Part shown: positions 16,159-22,955 of the stretch, piece after piece
Position numbering within the stretch: position 1 is the stretch's first letter
How the letters are laid out: each line of letters opens with the position of its first letter
Source: an uncultured Clostridia bacterium
GTDB taxonomy: Bacteria > Bacillota > Clostridia > Christensenellales > UBA1242
Length of the DNA stretch: 38,489 bases
Assembly (NCBI GenBank): GCA_937907645.1
Contig: CALCWV010000015.1
Coordinates: 1-38,489, forward strand
Reading direction: 5' to 3'
The notes under the pieces: model-generated
Seen by the model: the letters and a program-made list of their open reading frames with translations, nothing else
Told to the model about the DNA's origin: nothing
Databases searched by the model: none
Made by a program: the position numbers and the translations under genes

Positions 16159-18219
16159 CTTTTTATTTTTCTTTTTGTTTACTTTCTTTCTGTTTGGGTC
16201 GTGTTTCAAAGCTCTTATACTATTTAAAATTGCAAGAAGTGTAACGCCTACGTCAGCAAAGACTGCAATGAGCATATTTGTTATTCCAACAATTCCAAGG
16301 ATAAGGACAATTATTTTTACACCCATTGAGAAAATGATGTTTTCCCAAACGATTTTTCTTGTGTATCTTGAAAGCCTTATTGCAGAGGCAACTTTTGAAG
16401 GGTCATCGTTGACAATAACAATATCTGAGGCTTCAATTGTGGCATCTGATCCAGTAATTCCCATTGCAATTCCGACATCTGCAAGCATGAGAGAAGGGGC
16501 ATCATTTATTCCATCTCCGACAAAAGCGACATTTGATTTTGGATGAGATTTTTGCTCTTCAACCCATTTGTATTTTTCCTGAGGAAGAAGTTCATAGTGT
16601 GCCTCGGAAACTCCTGCAAGAGTAGCAACCTTTTGTACACTTTCTTGATTATCTCCAGAAAGAAGAACGGTCTTAATTCCCATTTCATTGAGCTCTTTGC
16701 AAGCAATAGGGGAGGTTTCTTTCAAAGCGTCAACTAAGTGAATTTCACCAATCTTTTTGTTTTCCCTATAAAGCTCAACAACTGTATTTTTAGTCTTTTT
16801 GCCCTTTCTTCCGACGAAATATCTCTTGTCTTCATATGTGAAACTAACGCCTTTGCCAGTTTCCTCTTCAATATCTTTTACTACAATAAGTTTACGTTTA
16901 TTTGCATGTGTTATTGATTTTGCAAGTGGATGATTTGAATATTGTTCTCCAAGAGCACATAGGAACAGCACATCCTCTTTACTTAATTTTTTATCAAAGG
17001 AAAGAATCTCCATGATGTTGAACTTTCCATTTGTCAGTGTTCCCGTTTTATCAAATCCGATAACTTTAAGCTTAGCACAAGCATCCAAGTAGTTCGATCC
17101 TTTAATTAAAATTCCCCTTCTAGATGCATTTCCAATTCCTGAGAAATATGCAAGCGGAACAGAGATTGCAAACGCACAAGGGCAGGATATAACAAGGAAG
17201 TTCAAGCCTCTATAGAATGAGCTGTCAAAGTTCTTAGTTATTGCCCAAGCAATTCCACAAGTTAGGATCGCTCCAAGGATAACTACGAGTGTGTACCAGC
17301 GTGTAAACTTCGAAATAACAGTTTCTGCCTTAGATTTTTTCTCTGAAGCGTTTTCTATCATATTCATAATCTTGCTTACTGTACACTGTGAGTATTCGCT
17401 TGTTGTTTTAATTAATATAACTCCGTCAAGTGCGATTGATCCCGATAGAATCTTATCGCCCTTCTTTTTCATTGTAGGAAGATTTTCTCCGGTCAGACTC
17501 TTCATGTCAACCATAGTCTTTCCGTCAATGATAAGTCCGTCGATGGGCACTCTTTCACCGGGGCGAACGACGATTGTATCACCAAGTTTAACTTCACTTG
17601 GAAGAACTTTCTTTTCTTCGTTCCCGACTACGAGCATTGCAAATTCAGGCTGCAAGTTTGTGAGCTTTTCGATAGATTTTCTTGACTTATTGACTGCGAG
17701 TCCCTCAAGGATCTTTCCAATTCCATATAGAGCTACGACCATGAGAGCTTCCATTCGCTCGCCGATAGCGGCCGAGCCGATAACAGAAATTGTGATGAGC
17801 ATATTCTCATTTATAACACCCTTAAAGAGCAGCGTGAGTGCTTTATAATAAGTCTTGTATCCCATAAGCAGAGCGCTGATTACATAGAGCGGCCAGTAAA
17901 GCCAAACAGGCATAGGGATAAATAGAGCACAAGCTCCAATTGCTATTCCAGCGACAAGAGTGCTTATATTGATAATCAAATTTTGCTTTGTCTTTGACAA
18001 ATTCGTGTTTTCAATGATTTTTGCGTCAGGTTCAACTTGCTTAGTAAGAGCTACAATCTTTTTCATCGATTCCTCGATGTTGTTTGATTCGAAAGAAAGA
18101 GTACTCTTTACAAAGTTGATCTTAGCATTCTTAATTCCTTCTAATTTATTTATTTCCATTTCGAGAACTTTTGCACAGTTTGCACAATCAATTCCTTCTA
18201 TTCGTATAACTTTTTTCAT
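16147..18219 (-). CDS. Heavy-metal P1B-type ATPase (Zn2+/Cd2+ export type)
   Basis: Pumps metal ions across the membrane at the cost of ATP. Domains in order: an HMA metal-binding domain with CANC (Cys12, Cys15), membrane helices, the actuator domain with TGE, the metal-binding membrane motif CPC (346-348), the phosphorylated Asp390 in DKTGTLT, GDGINDAP in the hinge, and a last helix containing FADVGVTLLAILNS. The CPC motif plus the Asp in that last helix is typical of the Zn/Cd/Pb group (ZntA/CadA) rather than the copper group. The 690-aa length is normal. GGAG precedes the ATG, a perfect consensus promoter lies upstream, and a terminator overlaps the stop. No metal-responsive regulator gene is adjacent. 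It ends in a Lys-rich cytoplasmic tail. Confidence 0.93.
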   Translation of the reverse strand: MKKVIRIEGIDCANCAKVLEMEINKLEGIKNAKINFVKSTLSFESNNIEESMKKIVALTKQVEPDAKIIENTNLSKTKQNLIINISTLVAGIAIGACALFIPMPVWLYWPLYVISALLMGYKTYYKALTLLFKGVINENMLITISVIGSAAIGERMEALMVVALYGIGKILEGLAVNKSRKSIEKLTNLQPEFAMLVVGNEEKKVLPSEVKLGDTIVVRPGERVPIDGLIIDGKTMVDMKSLTGENLPTMKKKGDKILSGSIALDGVILIKTTSEYSQCTVSKIMNMIENASEKKSKAETVISKFTRWYTLVVILGAILTCGIAWAITKNFDSSFYRGLNFLVISCPCAFAISVPLAYFSGIGNASRRGILIKGSNYLDACAKLKVIGFDKTGTLTNGKFNIMEILSFDKKLSKEDVLFLCALGEQYSNHPLAKSITHANKRKLIVVKDIEEETGKGVSFTYEDKRYFVGRKGKKTKNTVVELYRENKKIGEIHLVDALKETSPIACKELNEMGIKTVLLSGDNQESVQKVATLAGVSEAHYELLPQEKYKWVEEQKSHPKSNVAFVGDGINDAPSLMLADVGIAMGITGSDATIEASDIVIVNDDPSKVASAIRLSRYTRKIVWENIIFSMGVKIIVLILGIVGITNMLIAVFADVGVTLLAILNSIRALKHDPNRKKVNKKKNKKNVH

Positions 18220-18235
18220 ATAATCTCCGTTGAGT

Positions 18236-18264
18236 ATTATATCTTTTAGCTAAGAAAATGTCAA
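18236..18264 (-). promoter_or_regulatory. Consensus promoter of the P-type ATPase gene
   Basis: On the minus strand, -35 TTGACA (18259-18264) and -10 TATAAT (18236-18241) with 17 bp between: a perfect sigma-A consensus. The start would be near 18229, giving a 10-nt leader that contains the GGAG ribosome binding site. Confidence 0.8.
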
Positions 18265-18344
18265 ATCTTTTTTGTCTAAAACGATTAAGCGGCTTCTGTG
18301 TTTTTGTCCCAATATTTCAAAGAGAAAATTTAAAAATGTGAAAT

Positions 18345-18375
18345 AAAAAAACGCTGTGATGTCACAGCATTTTTT
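18345..18375. terminator. Terminator after the zinc-ribbon gene
   Basis: GCTGTGA (18353-18359) and TCACAGC (18362-18368) form a tight stem flanked by A and T runs, so it can work on both strands. On the minus strand it follows the zinc-ribbon gene. Confidence 0.8.
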
Positions 18376-18384
18376 AAATTTAAA

Positions 18385-18852
18385 TTAGTTTAATTTCTTT
18401 CCGCAGAAAGGGCAGAACTTTGAGTCCTTTGGAAGCTTTTGTCCACATTCAGGACAGAAGCTTTGATTAGTTGCATTGTTAATTCCTTTAGCAACAGCTT
18501 CTGTAACTTTTTCAACAGTTGGAGCTACATTTTGTCCAACATAGTTAATTGTGTCAGTCTTAACAGGTGCTACTGATGCAGCTTGATAAGCGGCAAGAGC
18601 ACGTTGATTAGCTCTAAGTGTAAGCATAAGACCAGTTCCAAGAGCAACAAATCCAACAAATGTTAAAATCATTCCTACTGGAGCTTTAGCGTCTCCAAAC
18701 TGCATATTTGTCATCCCCATAACAGTTAGTGTTATTCCGGCGATAGCTATGATTACACCAAGAACAAGTAAAACAATTCCCGCCGCTTTGTATTTTTTCT
18801 TCATTCTGTTATATGCTTCTTCATTAACATATTGACCATTCATTTCAGTCAT
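18385..18852 (-). CDS. Membrane protein with C-terminal zinc ribbon
   Basis: A 155-aa protein with two membrane segments (about 23-47 and 57-78), an Ala/Val-rich linker, and a C-terminal zinc ribbon (133-155) with two CPxCG knuckles (CPECG and CPFCG). Such small zinc-ribbon membrane proteins are frequent in Clostridia and their role is mostly unknown. The start is supported by AGGAGG 8 nt upstream. It has its own promoter and terminator, so it is a single-gene unit. Its nearness to the metal ATPase may be chance. Confidence 0.85.
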   Translation of the reverse strand: MTEMNGQYVNEEAYNRMKKKYKAAGIVLLVLGVIIAIAGITLTVMGMTNMQFGDAKAPVGMILTFVGFVALGTGLMLTLRANQRALAAYQAASVAPVKTDTINYVGQNVAPTVEKVTEAVAKGINNATNQSFCPECGQKLPKDSKFCPFCGKKLN

Positions 18853-18878
18853 TTCTTTTTCCTCCTATATATATTATC

Positions 18879-18907
18879 AGAATATCATAATAAAAATATC
18901 TTGTCAA
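18879..18907 (-). promoter_or_regulatory. Promoter of the zinc-ribbon gene
   Basis: On the minus strand, -35 TTGACA (18902-18907), 17-bp spacer, -10 TATTCT (18879-18884). It starts transcription about 20 nt before the ATG. Confidence 0.6.
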
Positions 18908-18946
18908 TGAAAAACGAGGAGATCAGCCGATATTTTCAGCAGAAAA

Positions 18947-19261
18947 TTAATTGTTTTCCATAAAATTTACAGGCTTGTTTGTTTTTCTAGCGTACTCAAT
19001 TTCGCTTCTTGTGCTAGAGCCGATGTATCCGCCTTTATTTATCACGAAAATTTCATCCGCCATATCAATTTTACGTTTATGCATATCGTCAAGCATTTCT
19101 TTTACGCCTTCTGTAAAGACTTCGTCATCGCCCGAGTGACCAAACAACCCAACAGATATGACAATGTATCCTTGAAGCGTCAGTCTTTTCTGCTCTCTAT
19201 AAAAATCATCTTTAAATTTTGTACTCCCGCACAGCGTTATAACCTTGTATTTCCCAACCAT
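18947..19261 (-). CDS. Small nucleotide-fold protein, possibly deoxyribosyltransferase-like
   Basis: A 104-aa protein starting KYKVITLCGST, with the segment HKRKIDMADEIFVINKGGYIGSS broken by a short loop, then SEIEYARKTNKPV. The CGST loop, the internal Asp-Glu and the GGYIG(S/E)ST-type motif recall the nucleoside 2-deoxyribosyltransferase/SLOG Rossmann-like group, including DUF4406-type proteins. A nucleotide-related function is likely but the reaction is not known. The start at 19261 is chosen because AGGAG (overlapping the stop codon of the upstream gene) precedes it; an open frame 32 codons longer lacks such a site and would overlap that gene. It is co-transcribed with the amidohydrolase at 19272-19994, 10 nt apart. 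Confidence 0.75.
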   Translation of the reverse strand: MVGKYKVITLCGSTKFKDDFYREQKRLTLQGYIVISVGLFGHSGDDEVFTEGVKEMLDDMHKRKIDMADEIFVINKGGYIGSSTRSEIEYARKTNKPVNFMENN

Positions 19262-19271
19262 AATTTCACTC

Positions 19272-19994
19272 CTATTTTTCAAGTTTATTAGATTTATCTT
19301 TGCATACTTTAACAAACATTCTAAATATGTTGTTTTGTTTTTTATCAATGTCGACAAGTAATTCTGGATGATATTTTATTCCAATGTAAAAGGTCTTATC
19401 TTTAGCTTCAACGACCTCTACCTGTCCATCGTTACTAGTTGCGACAACTGAAAGTTGAGGCGGAATGTGCGTTCCGACGTATGTATGAACACTGTTTACG
19501 TCAAATCTAGAGCTTTTGACTAGTTTAAAGAAAAGAGAATCTTTATCAGCAACAAGGCATTTATGAGCATATTGTAAGTCGGGGCGGTCGTGAACATTAG
19601 TATTAAGTATTTTTTCAGCTCTTCCTCCCAAACCTCGGATTATATTGTTATATCCAGCGCAAATTCCGATAAGAGGAATGTCGTGCTCATAACAATATTT
19701 TGCGATAAACTCTTCATAATTGTGCGAACTAATCCCACCTTGTAAAATAATTCCGTCGCATTGATTTACAAAAAATAAAATATCGTCCTTTTCTTTGTTT
19801 GTTAGCTTTATTTTTTCTGACTCATCCTCTTGATTAAAATCTTTTCGAGTAGTTTGTGGCAAAATCCCCATAACAAGTCCGCCGTTTTTATACACGCTGT
19901 ATCTCACATCATTACTTATTCTTTGCCAAGACCAGTTGTAAAAATCTTCTATTGTTATGTTTTTTGACACTATCCCAATAACAGGCTTTTTCAT
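19272..19994 (-). CDS. C26-type (class I amidotransferase-like) gamma-glutamyl hydrolase
   Basis: A 240-aa stand-alone glutamine-amidotransferase-like hydrolase related to PuuD (gamma-glutamyl-GABA hydrolase). The nucleophile is Cys112 in GICAGYNN, and His209 and Glu211 in YHPE complete the triad; QGG at about 85-87 is the usual oxyanion region. The real substrate could be another gamma-glutamyl or cell-wall amide, so the specific name is open. It begins at an ATG after GGGAGAAGAA, about 24 nt from the predicted transcription start. It is the first gene of a two-gene operon with the small nucleotide-fold protein. Confidence 0.85.
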   Translation of the reverse strand: MKKPVIGIVSKNITIEDFYNWSWQRISNDVRYSVYKNGGLVMGILPQTTRKDFNQEDESEKIKLTNKEKDDILFFVNQCDGIILQGGISSHNYEEFIAKYCYEHDIPLIGICAGYNNIIRGLGGRAEKILNTNVHDRPDLQYAHKCLVADKDSLFFKLVKSSRFDVNSVHTYVGTHIPPQLSVVATSNDGQVEVVEAKDKTFYIGIKYHPELLVDIDKKQNNIFRMFVKVCKDKSNKLEK

Positions 19995-20024
19995 TTCTTC
20001 TCCCTTTTTTATCTTTCCACTTAC

Positions 20025-20033
20025 ATTATATCA
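20025..20033 (-). promoter_or_regulatory. Extended -10 of the C26 hydrolase gene
   Basis: TGaTATAAT on the minus strand. The -35 at the expected place reads TTTAAA and is weak, which extended -10 promoters tolerate. Confidence 0.55.
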
Positions 20034-20093
20034 TATTTTTTCTAATTTTTAAAACAATACACATATTAAAAAGCGGAAAGGGGAAGGGGAAAG

Positions 20094-20123
20094 TGCAAAA
20101 AAAGAAAAGTCTAATTGACCTTT
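20094..20123 (-). terminator. Terminator of tRNA-Leu
   Basis: On the minus strand, a 7-bp stem (AAAGGTC with GACTTTT, one G-T pair, 5-nt loop) is followed by CTTTTTTT. It begins 14 nt after the CCA end of the tRNA. Confidence 0.6.
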
Positions 20124-20137
20124 CATTTTTGTTTACT

Positions 20138-20219
20138 TGGTGCAGATGACAGGATTTGAACCTGCATGGTTTCCCGCTAGCACCTGAAGCTAGTGCGTCT
20201 GCCATTCCGCCACATCTGC
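20138..20219 (-). tRNA. tRNA-Leu (anticodon CAG)
   Basis: An 82-nt class II tRNA with CCA encoded. Acceptor GCAGATG pairs with CATCTGC. The anticodon stem CTAGC/GCTAG closes the loop TTCAGGT, giving anticodon CAG (reads CUG). A short variable arm is present, and the T-arm GCAGG/CCTGT encloses TTCAAAT. Confidence 0.96.
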
Positions 20220-20230
20220 ATATGTTTCTT

Positions 20231-20259
20231 CTAGGAATTTAAAATGTTCTTATTCCTAG
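20231..20259 (-). other. Hairpin in the tRNA-Leu 5' leader
   Basis: CTAGGAAT and ATTCCTAG form a perfect 8-bp stem with a 13-nt loop, 11 nt upstream of the mature tRNA end. A -10-like TACAAT lies just before it on the minus strand (20270-20275), with a weak TTTACT -35 17 bp further up. tRNA-Asn has a similar leader hairpin. Confidence 0.5.
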
Positions 20260-20309
20260 CAACACAAAGATTGTACAACATTTAGACAAAAAAGTAAAGA
20301 AGAAAAAAA

Positions 20310-20343
20310 CAACAGATTAAACTGTTGCTCATTTTGAGCTTTT
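20310..20343. other. Tandem small hairpins before the glucosyltransferase promoter
   Basis: CAACAG/CTGTTG (20310-20327), with an A run before it, reads as a minus-strand terminator. GCTCA/TGAGC (20327-20339), followed by TTTT, reads as a weak plus-strand one. They may insulate the divergent tRNA-Leu and glucosyltransferase transcripts. Confidence 0.35.
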
Positions 20344-20372
20344 ACTAGGACTTGTTATAGGCTTTAATTGCT

Positions 20373-20400
20373 TTGACAATTTTGCTTTATGTGTTATAAT
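20373..20400 (+). promoter_or_regulatory. Consensus promoter of the glucosyltransferase gene
   Basis: -35 TTGACA (20373-20378), 16-bp spacer, -10 TATAAT (20395-20400) with a TGt extension. The start is near 20407, leaving a 15-nt leader before the ATG at 20422. Confidence 0.8.
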
Positions 20401-20421
20401 ATTCTCGCGAAGAGGAAAAAA

Positions 20422-21561
20422 ATGAAAGTATTAATTTACACAGCTTCAGCAGGCAATGGACACAATTCAGCAGCAAATAGAATTAAGGAAACGTTTTTGA
20501 AAAACAACCCAGCTCATGAAGTTATTGTTATTGATGGATATAAAAAATATTCTAGTAATCTAAAAAATTTTATTCAAACCAAAGGTTATCTTTGGATTTG
20601 TAATCATGGAGTGAAACTATATAACTATTTTTTCAAAAAAACAGAAGAGTCTGATTTTACTAAAGCTGATAAAAATTCTGTCCATAGAGTTGTTAAACAC
20701 TTAAAAAAAGGGATGTTGAAGGATATAGAGGAAATAAAACCCGATTTAATAATTTCTACATATATATACTGTAGTGTTGCGCTTTCTGACTTAAAAAAAG
20801 AAAAAAATCTTAATATCAAAACTGCAAGTCTTATGCTGGACTATGGAATATCTCCATTTTGGGAGTGTATAGCAAAGAATACTGATTACATGTTTTTAAC
20901 GAATAAAGAATATATTGAACCATTTGTCGAGAGGGGATTCAAGAAAGAAAATTTATTTCCAACAGGGATTCCTATCGCGAACATGTTTTCGAATCTTCCA
21001 ACTAGAGAAGAGGCCTGTGAAAAACTGAAATTAGACCCGAATATGTTCACGCTAACAATTATGAAATCTGGATTTTTTGGAATTTCTGAAAAAGACATTG
21101 TTAAAAATCTTAGAAAAATTAAGAATCCTATACAAATTGTAATTATTAACGGGAAGTCCACAAAAAGTAAGGAGAGAATTGATTCTTTGTTGAAAGGTTG
21201 TAAAATCCAACATAAGATTATTAATCTAGGCTTCACGAGTGAAATTCCGCTATATTTTGCAAGCAGCGACTTTGTTTTGGGAAAAGCAGGAGGATTAACA
21301 ACAACCGAATGTTTAACCTCTTGCACTCCACTTTTAATTATAGATAATCTTCCTCAACAAGAAATATACAACAAAGAATATATGATTAAAAATAATGTTG
21401 CTCTTGGAGTAACGAAAGACAACTTGGCAGACACAGTAAATAAAATTTTAGATGATGAAAATATTTTGAGCGAGATGAAAGAAAATTGTAAAAAAATCAG
21501 AATTTTATATTCTAGTGAAAAAATGTATAACGTTTTGACAGGTGAAGATATTTTATTCTAA
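20422..21561 (+). CDS. UgtP/MGDG-synthase-like glycolipid glycosyltransferase
   Basis: A 379-aa GT28-family enzyme, probably moving glucose or galactose from its UDP sugar to diacylglycerol to build membrane glycolipids or a lipoteichoic-acid anchor. The N-terminal MGDG-synthase domain starts MKVLIYTASAGNGHNSAA (glycine-rich loop 11-18). The C-terminal half carries GFTSEIPLYFASSDFVLGK and GGLTTTEC, the GT28 nucleotide-sugar site. The ATG at 20422 is chosen because GAGG and a purine-rich tract precede it and because the upstream Met at 20389 lies before the transcription start. It is a single-gene unit with its own promoter and terminator. Product specificity cannot be read from sequence. Confidence 0.88.
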   Translation: MKVLIYTASAGNGHNSAANRIKETFLKNNPAHEVIVIDGYKKYSSNLKNFIQTKGYLWICNHGVKLYNYFFKKTEESDFTKADKNSVHRVVKHLKKGMLKDIEEIKPDLIISTYIYCSVALSDLKKEKNLNIKTASLMLDYGISPFWECIAKNTDYMFLTNKEYIEPFVERGFKKENLFPTGIPIANMFSNLPTREEACEKLKLDPNMFTLTIMKSGFFGISEKDIVKNLRKIKNPIQIVIINGKSTKSKERIDSLLKGCKIQHKIINLGFTSEIPLYFASSDFVLGKAGGLTTTECLTSCTPLLIIDNLPQQEIYNKEYMIKNNVALGVTKDNLADTVNKILDDENILSEMKENCKKIRILYSSEKMYNVLTGEDILF

Positions 21562-21601
21562 ATTTTTATATCAAAAAAATGAAAAACAATATTATAAAAA
21601 G

Positions 21602-21629
21602 ACTTGTATAAAGAACACAAGTTTTTTTT
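21602..21629 (+). terminator. Terminator of the glucosyltransferase gene
   Basis: ACTTGT (21602-21607) pairs with ACAAGT (21617-21622), followed by a T run. Confidence 0.75.
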
Positions 21630-21746
21630 AAAAAACTAAAACAAATTAGTGATTGAGAACCCTAAAATGCCAAAATCCAAGAAAAATCTTTTTCTTTTTA
21701 CTATCATAATTCTGCGAAAAGATATTTTAGAAATTAATCCTCAACT

Positions 21747-21820
21747 CGCTCGAATGAGCGAATATCATTTGCGAAGCATATTTCATACTCGAAGAGTATT
21801 TCACTGAACCGTCAGGTTCA
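21747..21820. repeat. Array of four short hairpins separated by ATTTCA-like spacers
   Basis: Between the glucosyltransferase terminator and the tRNA-Asn terminator lie four perfect small palindromes: CGCTCgaatGAGCG (21747-21760), TGCgaaGCA (21770-21778), ATACTCgaaGAGTAT (21785-21799) and TGAACCgtcaGGTTCA (21805-21820). The spacers are 5-9 nt and variants of ATTTCA(T/C)T. Stem sequences differ but spacing, GAA-type loops and spacers are conserved, as in structured intergenic repeats of gut Firmicutes. No gene was seen in this 307-bp gap. Confidence 0.7.
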
Positions 21821-21828
21821 ATTTCATT

Positions 21829-21867
21829 GCAAAAGAAAAAAAGCTCAAACGAGCTTTTTTCTTTTGC
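21829..21867. terminator. Long terminator after tRNA-Asn
   Basis: A near-perfect inverted repeat with about 17-bp arms (GCAAAAG...AGCTC and GAGCT...CTTTTGC) around AAAC, starting 2 nt after the tRNA CCA end on the minus strand. The A and T tracts are inside the stem. It could also stop plus-strand transcription from the hairpin array. Confidence 0.75.
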
Positions 21868-21868
21868 T

Positions 21869-21943
21869 TGGCTCCCCAGGTAGGATTCGAACCTACGGCC
21901 TATCGGTTAACAGCCGAGTGCTCCACCACTGAGCTACTGGGGA
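21869..21943 (-). tRNA. tRNA-Asn (anticodon GTT)
   Basis: A 75-nt tRNA with encoded CCA. Acceptor TCCCCAG pairs with CTGGGGA and the discriminator base is G. The anticodon loop CTGTTAA gives GTT. The T-loop TTCGAAT is canonical. Confidence 0.97.
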
Positions 21944-21952
21944 TCATAAGTA

Positions 21953-21972
21953 GTAGATGAATTAACATCTAC
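21953..21972 (-). other. Hairpin in the tRNA-Asn 5' leader
   Basis: GTAGATG (21953-21959) and CATCTAC (21966-21972) form a 7-bp stem with a 6-nt loop, 9 nt upstream of the mature tRNA end. Confidence 0.5.
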
Positions 21973-22028
21973 AAACTTTGTAATTTTGCCTTACAGTTAG
22001 GAGGGAGATTTAACTGCATTGCTCCATT

Positions 22029-22057
22029 ATAATAACAAAAAAGATAAATATTGTCAA
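22029..22057 (-). promoter_or_regulatory. Promoter of tRNA-Asn
   Basis: On the minus strand, -35 TTGACA (22052-22057), 17-bp spacer, -10 TATTAT (22029-22034). It is the same hexamer pair and spacing as the nrdD promoter. The leader would be about 80 nt. Confidence 0.6.
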
Positions 22058-22083
22058 CTAGATTTATCAAAAAAAATAAAAAT

Positions 22084-22254
22084 TTAAGAATTTTCCAATC
22101 GTTCTTGGATTTGATTATAATCGTTGGTTATTTTGTCTAATTTAGCCCTCATCGACAAAAGAACACCTGCCTCGACGATAGCGATAACAGTGAGAAGCAC
22201 TACAAACACAATAACTGCAATTTTAATTCTTTTCTTCTTTTTTTCTTCTTCCAT
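22084..22254 (-). CDS. Very short DivIC/FtsL-like membrane protein
   Basis: A 56-aa protein: a charged start MEEEKKKKRIK, one membrane segment (about 12-34), then a short helix with heptad character (MRAKLDKITNDYNQIQERL). The topology is that of DivIC/FtsB, and the gene follows yabP and yabQ, where Bacillus subtilis carries divIC, so a DivIC role is inferred. It is less than half the length of Bacillus DivIC (125 aa) and lacks its extracytoplasmic domain. It overlaps the end of yabQ by 32 nt in another frame. The ribosome binding site is weak (GTGGA), so coupling to yabQ is likely. Confidence 0.7.
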   Translation of the reverse strand: MEEEKKKKRIKIAVIVFVVLLTVIAIVEAGVLLSMRAKLDKITNDYNQIQERLENS

Positions 22255-22600
22255 AAATCCACTTAGAAAGTTTTTCCCAAAGCTTTCTATTTAGATTATA
22301 GCATTTATCATACAATTTTGCAAATATATTCCCCAAAGTAATTCTTTCAAGGATTAGTGAAGAGAAGAATAAGAGGAAGGGATAAAAGCGAATTTGGCCA
22401 TAATTGAAGCTTAAATTTAAATAGTAAAAAATTACAAAAACGGGCAATATGCTTAGAAAATAAGATATTTGCCTGCTAATTTTATTGTTATTAAAAAAAT
22501 AATTAATTAGCGAAAATATATCAAATATGAATCCAGAAAAAAATCCGATAACTACGAATAATAAAATAATTATCGGTTGAGATAATGTTGGATATAACAT
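22223..22600 (-). CDS. yabQ: YabQ-like spore cortex membrane protein
   Basis: A 125-aa membrane protein with three hydrophobic segments (about 8-30, 45-65, 70-88) and a basic C terminus. The start LYPTLSQPIIILLFVVIGFF-SGFIFDIF and the location after yabP match the YabQ family, which in Bacillus subtilis is needed for spore cortex formation. It is somewhat shorter than usual. Its ATG overlaps the yabP stop by one base (TAATG), and its end overlaps the DivIC-like gene. Confidence 0.8.
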   Translation of the reverse strand: MLYPTLSQPIIILLFVVIGFFSGFIFDIFSLINYFFNNNKISRQISYFLSILPVFVIFYYLNLSFNYGQIRFYPFLLFFSSLILERITLGNIFAKLYDKCYNLNRKLWEKLSKWIYGRRKKEEKN

Positions 22601-22851
22601 TATTTAAAAATTCTCCTTAAAAGTGATTTTTTCTCGTTTTTCTTATTAAATTTAATGTTGTAAATTTCGCCTTCAATAATTGCGTCTTTGTTTTCAATAT
22701 CAAGTTTTTTAACTTCCAAGTTATTGCCAGTTATAACAATCTTACTTAAAGAAGTTTGAACGACTGATTGAGTAGGTGTGCTTGAAACTATCTTTTCCAC
22801 CCCTCTAATACTCATGCTCTTTTGATTGTCAATATTAATAATTTCTTGCAT
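22600..22851 (-). CDS. yabP: YabP family sporulation protein
   Basis: An 83-aa protein matching the YabP/YqfC fold: IDNQKSMSIRGVEKI, a central LSKIVITGNNLEVKKLDIEN strand set, and GEIYNIKF at the end of the domain, then a basic tail. YabP acts in the mother cell during spore coat/cortex assembly in Bacillus subtilis. A GTG two codons upstream is possible, but the ATG at 22851 sits 5 nt after GGAG, which is the better start. It is the first gene of yabP-yabQ-divIC-like and diverges from the pseudouridine synthase gene. No convincing promoter was identified for it. Confidence 0.88.
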   Translation of the reverse strand: MQEIINIDNQKSMSIRGVEKIVSSTPTQSVVQTSLSKIVITGNNLEVKKLDIENKDAIIEGEIYNIKFNKKNEKKSLLRRIFK

Positions 22852-22906
22852 ATACACTCCTTTTTATATATTTTTATTATTAAACTTAAGAAAAAATGAT
22901 AAATAT

Positions 22907-22935
22907 TTGAATTTTTAGCTGGGATATGCTAGAAT
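22907..22935 (+). promoter_or_regulatory. Promoter of the pseudouridine synthase gene
   Basis: -35 TTGAAT (22907-22912), 17-bp spacer, -10 TAGAAT (22930-22935) with a TGc extension. The start is near 22942, followed by GAGG before the ATG. Confidence 0.65.
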
Positions 22936-22955
22936 AAAAATGCGAGGACTAAATA

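Noticed and set aside
19262..19357. Extended start of the small nucleotide-fold protein
   Set aside because: It would overlap the C26 hydrolase gene and lacks a ribosome binding site; the conserved fold starts at KYKVITL.
22026..22031. TATAAT as the tRNA-Asn -10 box
   Set aside because: It is 20 bp from the TTGACA, whereas the overlapping TATTAT (22029-22034) gives the normal 17 bp.
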